The notes below the pieces were generated by a model. The model was not told where the DNA came from. It ran no database searches and saw only the letters and a list, made by a program, of their open reading frames with translations. The translations under genes were made by a program, and so were the position numbers. Shown here one piece after another: positions 47,801 through 59,800 of a stretch of 64,000 bases of DNA (position 1 is the first letter of the stretch; each line of letters opens with the position of its first letter). The DNA is from Nilaparvata lugens. Its lineage: Eukaryota; Arthropoda; Insecta; Hemiptera; Delphacidae. The DNA lies in the NCBI RefSeq assembly GCF_014356525.2, contig NC_052505.1, positions 6,968,671-7,032,670 on the forward strand, in the 5' to 3' direction.

Positions 47801-50800
47801 TCAGATGAGAACATTTAAAAGGAGATGAGTAATGCATTGTCAACATCAATTTTGTTGTAGCAAAAAATGAAACAGTCTGTTTAACGTGCAGCGTAATTCA
47901 AATAACGGGAGAATAAATTGAGGGATGAATATTGAACATTTATTTAACCGGAACAAATAGAAAAAAGACAGAAAGAGATAAATAGAAGTAGAAAACCGTC
48001 CAAAAATCAAGCCATTAGAAATAATGTAAATTGAGCGAGGGGGGGAGGTGGGTGGTGTAAGAATGGGTGTGGTTTGGGTACCTCCATCATTTGTTTCTTG
48101 CTTGCGCTTCCTCTTCTTGCCGCGAGTGGCGTTAGCCCGAGAAGACCAGTCAGGATAGAGCTGCATGTGCAGCTGCCTTTCCCTCCGGGCCAGCTCGTAA
48201 TACTTGGCCTGTTCCTCACGACCTAATGCGTGCCACTACAAAACCATATTACAATCCGTATTACTTCACTAACATTGGTTAACATGGGTGCTATTGCTAC
48301 ACAATCATGCCTTCTGTCTTCTTCAGAGAAACGCATTTGTCTCTGGTTGGAGACATCGGGCGATCGATCGGTCAGTGTTCAAGAAGAGCGGAAGAAAGAC
48401 GAGGATGCAGTCTAGTAATTGGAGGCATACGGGAATTACTTTTATCCCCCACATATTACGTGCTAGATAAACAGCCAGGAATTTCTATTTCAATAAAGCA
48501 GATCACCAATATTATTCCACAATAAGCGCAAAACTGCCACTAGGAAAGAGATACAATTTAAGAAGGAGTAAAACAAGTTTTACCAGTAAAAATTGATGAA
48601 AATCAACAGACGTGGTATGCTACAAAAATAGAAATAAGTTGAGGGGGAGAAGACAGACGTGAACAGAAGTGTGGGCAGGATTCAGGTTATTCTTTTAAGG
48701 GATGCATTTGTTTGGCCAAGTTTACTTTCAAAATTCAATTTTCCCAAGGAGGTGGTCAGTGCATAATCACAATATGCCAGACACACTCAGGGCCCTTCTG
48801 CCGATATAACTCAACTTTATTGAAAATATCATCTACAGTTTTTCAAATGGTTCTCTCCAATTGAATGAGTTTGGAGAGAACGTTGTATTGATTGTTTGAG
48901 AAATGTTCACTACAAATTTAGCCTCCATTTTGAACGAACGCCTACAAATTTTAATAGAGTGCGGTTATATCGGAGTTCCCGACCCTGGATGTTTGTCTAG
49001 CACTATTGTAGCAATATAACACTATAGCAATAGCCGCGGGGCGGCGGGCGGGCGCCAGGGGGGCGGTAATTGCGGGTACCTCCAGTGTCCGCGATAGGAA
49101 CCCTCTCTTTCTTTCGCTTCTTCTTCTTCGCTCCATAGCCGTAATTGTCACGGGCACTCCAGCCAGGATACAACTCCATATGCAGTTGCCGCTCCTGTCT
49201 CGCTTTCTCGTAATACTTAGCTTGCTCCTCCCGTGTTAGCGAGTGCCACTAAATGCCATTGCAATGCAAAACATTAGCGTCATTCAATCAATTATTAATT
49301 AATGCTTTCCACATTAAAACATTATTTACTCTCTCAAACAACTATTTCAATCAGTAATAGTGAAAATATTATTAATCAAGTTATCAGTTATTTTTGTACT
49401 CCACTACTGTAATTTCCTTTCAGATGAAAAATTATGAGAAAGCATAGAATGACTAATAATTTCACGTAATACCAAAGAAAAAATATTCAATTTTTATTAT
49501 TTAAAAATTAATATCTGTGTAAGAACTATAAATCTTGCAAATCGACACAAAATAGCTAAACTTGAATAGCAAGAGCAACACTTAAATCAATTAGACATTC
49601 AAAAATGTAAAATTTCATTCTTATCAGATTTTTATTCTTCTAAATCTTTCGAATAGAGAATTGATCAATTATTTCTGATAGTTTTATTATCTAGCATCTC
49701 TATCAGATACAACAATGATTCGAGTCTCACTGACTTACAAAAAGCCAGCGATTAGTAAACATGACTTATCCACTATATTTAGGAATTATAGTACCAATAA
49801 ATTAGTACAGTAACAACAGATTTATCAAGCTCTACAAAAACTTACAAGGAACTTGTGGTATACGATTCTTTCGACTTGTTATGAAAATATTATAGTGTGT
49901 ATTCCTTAGTGAGAAATGACAAAAATAAAATAAAATCTATCATTTAGGATATTAAAAAACTATATTATTAACGCAGGATTTTCGTTTACTAGACGACAAG
50001 GCCAATGAAACAGAATTTGAAACCATAAGTCATTGAAACTATCATTTTCAAAATCTATGATTTTTTAATAATATTATGAAACTTAAATGTATTGCCACTA
50101 TTATTATAATTTGGAAGTGGAATTACCACATCATTTTAAGGGTAAAGGATACTAACCTTACATGATGAGAATTTCAAGCAAAATTAGAGTAACTAGGTAA
50201 CAACAATGGAATAAACTAATAAAATGTGAAACTTACCCTTCTCCCTAGAATTTGGTTGATAGCTGCACTCTCCTTCAACGTGCATTCAGCAACTACTTTG
50301 GCTCGCATCTCTTTCATGTAAAGCATGAATGCATTCAGAGGTTTCTTAATGTGAGGTTTTTTCTCTGGAAATTTAAAAAACAACTCATTTGAATCGTTCT
50401 GGGCCGATAATTTGAACTAGGAAAACATGAAGACATAGAAAAAATAAAAACTTTTAGTACCCTTTTATTAAAATCTTCAAAATATTTTAATATTATAAAA
50501 AAAAATATTTCAAAGTTCTTAATAACAGGGTACTAAAAGTTTTTATATTGTTTCTATTTGAATCAAGTAGCCCATATAAGCGAAGTGATTTCATGAAGAC
50601 ATAGTTATGCAGTGGAAACATACTGAATAATGATAATTATGATATGATAAATCAACATCACAAAAAATATGAATTTGGATATAAATTATTGTTTTATTCT
50701 ATTCATATTTCTATTCATATTCATATTTATTAATACTCTCAGAATATCAATAGTTTAATAATAGTGGGAACAAGTTCGATTATATTCTGTTAGTACTGTA

Positions 50801-53800
50801 TAACCACACAAGAATACTGAGAGCATAGAAGGACTGAGGTATTCTGTAGTAATTTTAGTTCAAGTACGAATATTGTTTAAATTTCAAAAGTGAAAAGTGA
50901 ACGCCAGTCATTTCATGACAATATCTTGATAAATAGTTCCTGATACACGGTATACGAAATAACTCGATAATTGAAAACTATCGATTCAACAGTAATAATA
51001 TCGTGCTTCAGGTTTAAATTTATACTTATAGAAGAATATTGTCAAAGAATTAATAGATAATGTAGTATACAATGATCATTACAAACCTTGATTATTACTT
51101 GTATGACCAGAATCTTGAGACTTTGAGCCGTCATTGGTTGTTGATGAAGAGTTTTTCCGGTCCATTGACGATGACCTGAAACAATCAGAAATTAAATTGA
51201 GATCCAATATCAATCACTGAACTAATATTACATCACATACCAAGATCCTCCAAGTCAAAAACTTGAAAATATATCCAGAAAATAATGACAATGTCAATCA
51301 TTGAACGAATATTACAACCCATACCAAGAGCTTCCAAGTCAAAAACGTGAAAATATATCTGCAAATAATTATGAAAAGAAATATATATATTCGACAATAT
51401 GATATGAAATAGGTCAACTATGAAATTAATAACTATAAAATTCAGATGAAAGGCTGAAGTTTCCGATTTCCTACTAGTGATAGTCTTTCTATACATTAAC
51501 AAACTCTGAAAATACATGTAATGTTTGAATTAGTGTTGGAGGGCCGGAATTGTGTTGTAAGAAAACTAAAGTATGATAATCAAGCACTTTTTGTTACATA
51601 TAAACTCGTGTGACAGAGGTACAGAAGTACAGTAGAGTAGTCAACCAGTTCACTAAGCATCTACATCACTGGATAAGTGAAATGTGAGGAAAGAAACATG
51701 ATTTTCAAGTATTCAAGAACACTAAATTTTAAATTTTTGAAGTAAATAAAATATTATTTGATTTACCAAATGCACCGATGCAGATGGTATTATCATATTT
51801 CATTGAAAACCCGTGTTTCTTTTAGTACAGTGGCATGTTCGGTACGACGGTACAGAATTGAAACAAGTAATCAAATCTACATCAAACGATGGGGAACACT
51901 GTGAGAAAAACCATTATTTATATAGGAAAATCCTGTAATTGATATAGAAATAACTACATATTACCCTTTTATCAATTTTGTGACAAAAGCACTACTATTT
52001 TCAGCTTTCATGCCATTTTCAAGTCACTATGTGGCTATATTAATTAAACAATTCAGATAGCCCTATTAGAATACTTTAGTAGAAAAAATCCTATTCCTTT
52101 ACCTATTACTTTTGAGCTTTGGCTTTGAAGAGCTTTTACTCTTTGGTGCTATAATTGTGGACGATGAGCTATCATCGGTGGCTGAGAAGGAGCGCAGAGG
52201 AACAGTCTGATCAGGCTGGGGCACGGAAATCGAAAGCGACTCACTGAACGGATGTGAGTTGCTGACAGTCGGCCCGGCACCGGCACTAGTCTTGTGGGAT
52301 TCGGCCCAGTTGACCATCTGCCAGAACCTCTGTTGCGCGAGCAGCGGCGAGAAGACGGCACTGTCGGCGAGGCTGTCCAGGGAGCCGACCGCTGCCGTCA
52401 TCCCGGGCCACTGACCCGGAAGGAACCCGGTTCCGTAGGGGTTGCCAAGCGGAAGTGGTGGAGTGCTCGTGCCCTGAGGCATCATACGCGAATTCATCAG
52501 GCTGCCCATATACAGCGCTGTCAAAAAGTTCTGTTCACAAGCGGCTAAACTGTGAAACATGCTGTTCAGTCCTGCACTTTTATCACTTTCCTTGATGTCT
52601 CCCTCTTTGTCTTTAACCAGATCACAGTCGATGCCATTATCTGACTTCGGAGGATCTTTGATAGATTCCGGTTCACCCTCATCGGCATCTTCCAGCTCAC
52701 ATGTTCCCCCTTCCTCCACCGAGTCCCTACAAACACTCTTCATAACCTTCTCATCCACAACAACCTCCTTTTCTTTGTCCTCGACCTTATCTGTGGTTTC
52801 AACCATTGCCGAAGGTGCCACCACAGCAACTGGCTTTTTCTTCTTAACTAGGTTCAACGGTTCGTTCCACGAAAAATCTATTGGGTCCTCCATGTTTGCA
52901 ATATATTTTTTTCTGATTCAAACAATTCTAAACATTTTTGAAAATATATAAATTCTCAAGTCACCCTGGAATGCTCGTACAATTTTGACACAATGAAGAG
53001 GAATAATTTGTAGTTGACAGATATTTGCCAGGGAAGCATGAGTGGTTGTCACATAATCTTGGAAACGTATAAAATATCACCCTGATAAATCCTTATCACA
53101 CCGTCGTAATGATTAGAATGTTACTCAATTCTGATTGAATTTGATTATTTTATTCAGGTTATACCATATTTAAGGATTTTGGAAACACTTAACACAGACA
53201 CTTGTTACATGCAATTGGATCTAAGATGATAATATCACAGTGGAATCAGCCAATTGAACGTTGTCGTATTTCAGAAGCATATTTACGGCCGACACTTTGT
53301 TGTTTCACAGCACACATCGTATTCAAAACGCACCAAACCTCAAAAACGCGTCAGGGACTCGAATAAGACGACAAACAGGCGACCAGGACGGAGTGACGGA
53401 TCGATTTAGGCGCATCATCATCATCTCAGCATCACCGTTTGCAGGGCTCGTTGTTTTGCCTACATTCAACAGGACGGCAACCCATCGCATCGCATCGCGC
53501 AACCAAAACAAAAGATATTTCATCGCAGTCGCTGACAGTCGCTGACAAATTCGATACTATCGATGGCCACCCACATCGACACCAATCAACACTCCAATCA
53601 CATCTCAAACACTGCTGCATGCCTATCTCACAACAAAACACTCCAACACTTTCCTCGATTTTCTCAAACAAAACACACAGTTTCCATAACTTGGATGGAA
53701 ATCCTCCGAGTTTGGTGGCATGACGAGGGAACGAACCGAGAGTCGAGATGGAACGTCGACTTGTGCAGATGAATGGAAGTGGGAGAGTGAGGGGGAGAAT

Positions 53801-56800
53801 ATTTTTTGTGAGTAGGGTCAGGACATAACGTCAATAATGATAGACCTGTATCATCCCTTATGTCAGACGACTGCCGAGTACAGACAGATGTCGAGGCATT
53901 ATCACTCCAAAAACTCCTTGCCCCTAATTAATTGTTGCCAGCAGCCGAATAAACATTTTCCAGTATGCGATGCAAAAACAATATGATTCTAGATTAATTT
54001 GTCGACGGTAAGAATAAAGGTTCTAAATTGAGACGTTTATGAACAGAGTAGTTGGTTTGAATTCTGATTGCTAGCCATGTGATTATCGATTTGCTTTCCC
54101 ATTCTCCCTTTATACAGCGTGTACTAACACACTACAAGAGGATGAAAGCACATGCGCAAAGAGGGTTGAAGTAAGGGTCTAGTAAGTGTCACCATCTTCC
54201 GTAGTTTTTTCTAACTAAAAGGACCCGCGACTATTCGCAGTACAACGGCAAACTTCAACATACGATAGGATATCAGTTTTAAATTCCGAATAAGAAACAA
54301 GTTTGAAACTACATTAATAGAATCAGTTGGAGATGTTGAGATTCATTTTCTGATTCTTGAAAGTTGAAAATAATTCAATAATGTTGGTTTTCTTTCATCA
54401 GAGTAATCACAGTTTTTACATTTCTAAGACAAGTTTTCCCAGTGGTTTCAAAGCTGAAATTCATTTCTACAAAATATTTTAATTGAATACCTATATCAAG
54501 TGCAAGGGACATAGTTCTCCAATTCATATAATAATAATGATAATACTAATAATAATCTACTTTAAAGTGTAGATTGAAACTCTGTAGATTGAACGTCTGG
54601 TATGAGTTTCATTTAAATGTTCAAAAAATGTTTGATTTTTTTTTGTTTTGCTTTGTTTAACCAATAAAATTTCATAAACAATTTTAATAAGAAATAGGTA
54701 ACAACTTCTGAGATTACTGAGTATCATGTACAGCCCAACCTCCTCCACTAGCAAATCTACTTCTTCCAATAGAACAGAGCAGAGAGGGTAACTAAAATCA
54801 CGAATCTTCTTATACTCGAAACCCCGAAACAATTGCAGTAACAGCGGCGGAAATTAACCGTCGTAAATAATCAATAGGGGCAAGGGGGCAGTCAAGATGG
54901 GAGCAGCACACGCGACCTGAACATTCCTGACCCGAACCTGCATTAAAAATCCATCTAGTTTCCTACCTCGCCATAAAAAAACTACTAAGTACACCAATAA
55001 TGCCTCCTTACTGTCTCCTGAGGTTTCCTGAAATCCGCGCAACCCCTAGCTGATGCGGAGGGTGAGCTATTAGTTGACGACATCGGCTATAAACGGAGGT
55101 CTGATCAAAGACGTCCGCTAACAACAAACGGAAAGAAAAGTCCACTTACAGCATGGGACTACAACATCAATATTCATTTTCCAGCCCGGCTTTCAATTTT
55201 CCTCGACAGCAAACGACCAACATGCTCAATTACGAAATTAATATGCTAAAAGAGAGAAAAAACGTGGGAATGGCGTGCAATCGGAAAATACGGTAGAAAA
55301 TGGCTGAGCCGCGGAAATTGCTTCCGATAGAGAAAAGATCTACAAACAGAATTAATAGACTAACACAGGGGAAGATTGGAAGTCGCCTACTGTATGAAAA
55401 ATCGAACTGACACTTTTTCTAAGTGAGATTATTTTTAAAACTAATCAGAAGTGCATAATGACGTTATGAGAATAAATATCTATAAACAACAGTGCCACAA
55501 TTCATATTTTATAAGAATTGTCAACGCAGTACAGTATTTTGTATTAATATAATGTACTAATCTCAAGATACAGGTTTAACAAATACACTATACAATTCCA
55601 CAAAAAAGAGTAGAAAATAGAAGAAATTTGAGTGTAGAGCTCAAGATGGATAACATAGTTAGTTAACTTGGATAGTATATCAGTAGTGTGAAATTAGAGT
55701 TAAATTCAATTATACAAACTTTTTAAATTATTAGACCTCTGCAAATAAAGATAAACATCTTGATAAACACAAAAAATACTTGATAAATACTCTAATCTCT
55801 ATAAAATGTAATTTTCTAATAATTCAATTTAATATTACATGGAATAGTTTGCTCCAGAATGAATCTGAATTCGTATTTAGTACTTTGAAAATGTCTTAGT
55901 TTACTTTTTTCAAGGACATCTTATTAATAATCATATTTTATTTTAAAATTTTATTGAATTCAAGAAAATTGTAAGTGGTTACAATGTGTAACTTCAATAT
56001 GTTTGGAGTTTTTGGATTATTATAAGATTAACCAATTGAAATATTATTATTACTGTATAAGAAATAAAATGAATTAGAGGGATATTTATCTTATTTACAC
56101 GTATATCATAAATGTTCATAGAATTTTCTTCCGCTATTTTTTTATAATAGAAAACAATCGAAATAATAGATTATTAAATATAAACTGGCATGAGAAAACA
56201 TCAATATTACCTTTTCATAGATCATGAAAAAAAGAAAAAATATATTTTGTTCTAAATTGTTCAATGGCCTCCTCTGATTGGTTTCCGTTACATTCAATCA
56301 TGATTAAAATTTGATAGTTTCTTATGCAACTGGGTAAATTTATTTTTTGCTTGATAAGGGTAAATAATATAAAAAATGAATAAATAAATCAAGAGTAGAA
56401 AAAAAATCATGTAAGCAGTATGATATCTACAGTTTTGAACTACAGTATATAAAATTAATGTAAAATTTCTCCACTTTTTTCTTTTCTCTTGTATCTAGCT
56501 AACTGGTAAACGCCTTCGAAGAATCTGTAGCTGGCCTAATTCCGGCCAACACTATCCTATTGTAGTTTATGCAAATGGAAGACATCACAGCAAACCAGAA
56601 TGGCAAATTCACGATCACAGATAGAGCCCTGAAATGCGATCACGTTCCCATTAGTGATGGTGGAAACAACGTGTATCATTATCTTATCGGCAGTGAGCAG
56701 GAGTGATATTAATTCGAGATTTGAGCAAGCCGGGTAATGTGATGTCCCGTTAGCGTGTTCAGACAATAACACCTCTCACCCTAATGCAGTGTCATTCAAT

Positions 56801-59800
56801 AGCCAAGTCCAACTTATCTTTCAAGCTGCCTCAATCTTGCAACTTGCAATGCCTCAAAGTACGCCTGCAGCCATTACGACCCAAGGGCATGCCTCACGCT
56901 TGCATCCAACTTGGCATGACTGGATTTCATTACAGTGTCGTTGAGCACACGACGATCAAGTGCCATTCAGGGATCACGAGAAGTCCGCTCACCAAACCAC
57001 TTCCTTGGAAACACAAAATGTCAACACGATGCAGCTATTGCTACAAATGACATCATATTCTATTCAAGTGATTTGGCAGTCCCGGGGAGTTGTAATGGGA
57101 GTAAAGAAGTCGATATTGACAAACTCAGTGTAGGATCAACATTCACTCATACCACATTTGGAAGAGCACTTGGAAAACTAGTAGAGAATCAGAATTTTTG
57201 CAAAAAATTTCTCACATAGTGGAATGCAAACTTAAAATAGCTATTGAATAAAAAGATTAATAAATTGTCAAGAACCACAGAAATCTGTGTTTAATATGAC
57301 TTGTTTTTATTTGTGTATTTATTAAATACACATTCGTTTGTTATGTCTTTTTTTTTATTAATTTTTTCTTTTTTTTTTTACTCGTAGCCGAGTGGATCAG
57401 ATGCTGGCTTTGTGATTCAGAGGCCCGGGTTCAAATCCCGGCCCGGGCAAGATATTTATCTCGGGCCACTCCCGTGTTTCGGATGGACACGTTAAGCCGT
57501 CGGTCCCGGCTGCCTAAAAAGTAGTCGTTAGGTCATGTCAGAGGCCCTGAAATTGATCAGTTGCGACCTGAAAACTCTGACACCAGACCTGAGCCAGCCA
57601 GGTCACTCGATATTATTATTATTATTAAATTTAATATGAATAATTACCACAATATCAACTTCTCAACTACACAAAAAGGTAAAATAGTTATTTTATCTGT
57701 ACAATACATAAACACTCAATTGAATTGCCCGTTATTTCGATAGAGATGTTCAATTGTGACTATATGATATCTCTCATATTAACCACACTAGCATATACTT
57801 GAGAACAATAGTTGAATAATCGATTTCAGACGAAATCAATTGACAGGCCAAAATATTCCTGTAGCAAGTTAGTAATAGTGGATTATTTTAAACTGGAGCT
57901 GGTCTCTTATCGAGGCTATTAATTTTGTATTTACTGCCACATTAAATCAATCAAGATTGGCAATAAATACTATTTTCATATTTGATAATCAAATCCACTC
58001 AAGATCTTTTCAGTGAACAACTTCTTCACTTTCTTTTTCAAACAACATCTCTTCGAATCTCCGGGAAAGCTTTGCCCCCGACAAAACATTTTTCTCATCT
58101 CACTATTAGGGAGGTTTTCATTTGTCAGAAAGGTGTACTCTCAAGTAGACAATAATTTGTTGTCACATACAATCCTATCCAATTTCGAAGGATTCCAATG
58201 GGAACCAGAGTGCTGTTTCTGATGCTGAGAGAAAAGCCCTCCACCAGATACAATGGCTCGATAAGCAGCCTCCTGTTCGTTTCCCTTTTCTCTAGAACCA
58301 CTTCCCTCCCCTCCGCGAAACAACAACATCCCCATCAGCCTAAAGGGTCAGCAGTCCCCATCTAACCCCCCTATCATCCCCCTGCACAGAGCGTTGCCAG
58401 GGAGACGCCAGCTGACCAATCAGCTCCTTGGATCTCTATCTCACTGCTCCTTGTCTCCGTCTCCCTGCTATTAAAATACACAACCCTTCACTCGCCACAC
58501 ACAACTCTCTCTCTCTCTCTCTCTCATTCCACTATCACTTTCATCAAGCTCGTGCCACTTAATGTAGTACCATGATGGTTACAACAATTCAAAAAAATAG
58601 GAAACCAAACCTCTTAATGAAAATGTGTTCAGTCGACTTGACTCTCATATTTTAGAGTTTATATTTGGAAAATACGATTACCTAGAGTCTTGAATATATT
58701 ACATTATTTACAATGCTTATTTCTTTTAGCTGAAGGAGACCTCTATAAGAACACTTACTGAATCAAAATTTAATGCAAGAATTACAAGATCTATTTTTAT
58801 CGGAAGTTCATAGTTTATGATGGATTCAAGTATAGTTGCAGATAATGTTGCCCATATTTATTTTATTTATTTATCTATATTTTTTACAAAGAAACACTGA
58901 TTAGGAGAGAAAAACTAAGGATACTCCTTGTACTATTTCTCTCCCAAATTTAGATAACATTTTAAAAGTCCAAAATAGGGTTATGGACCTTATTATATAA
59001 GCTCTGGGTTTGAATGTGGATGATCTGAGAAGCGAAAGATGATTGGAACTAAAGTTCACTTACTTCAAGAAGTGATTTTCTGCACATAACTGTATATTAG
59101 CAGTATTAGCTTTAAGAGAAACCAATAGCACGGCTCACAATAGGTGCTATAAGACGTCTAGCTTCGTTGAAATTATTAATTTGTCGCCATTAAATTGAAA
59201 CAATAGACTGATATCTACTAGCATATTCAGTAATAATAATAATATTGAGTGACCTGGCTGGCTCAGATCTGGTGTCAGAGTTTTCAGGTCGCAACTGATC
59301 AATTTCAGGGCCTCTGACATGACCTAACGACTGCTTTTCAGGCAGCCGGGACCGATGACAGCATATTCAAAGATCTATCAATATGTTCCCTTTAAATTAA
59401 CACGATGGACTGTTATTTCCTAGCATATTCGTTAATATTCATAAGCATTGATTCAGTATCAGCATATTTATTGATTTACCTCCTTCGAATTGAAACCGTT
59501 ATTTCCTTAGCATATTAATGGAATAAATATAATTGATGTTGTCATTACCTGTGGTTGAGTTCGGATGCTTGCGAGAGATCTTGCTTTGGACCGGGGGTGA
59601 CGATGGCGGGGTGCGATGCGAGGGAGGGGTGGGAGTGGGGACTCAGTCCTGGGTGGGGCGCCATCAGTCCACTCGGCGAAAACCTGTACAAATCACTGAC
59701 AAAACAAAATCATTCATCAGTATTCACATAACCCAACAGCTTCAGCATAGCATCAACATTCAAAGATGAAAGATAGTAAATGCTATATTTTCTCTGTGAT

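Noticed and set aside
54854..55042. Minus-strand open frame overlapping the 55-kb GC-richer patch.
   Set aside because: It is in a different frame from the ATG stretch at 55083, has no motif and no usable splice link to TCF.
55012..55083. Minus-strand ATG stretch ([15 protein letters not shown]…) ending at a GTAAGG donor, considered as another TCF first exon.
   Set aside because: It ends in phase 0, which does not fit the next TCF exons (phase 2 needed), and the peptide has no TCF feature.
57380..57450. A functional tRNA gene, suggested by A and B boxes.
   Set aside because: The acceptor and anticodon stems do not close properly, and the sequence continues into a SINE body with an ATT tail.
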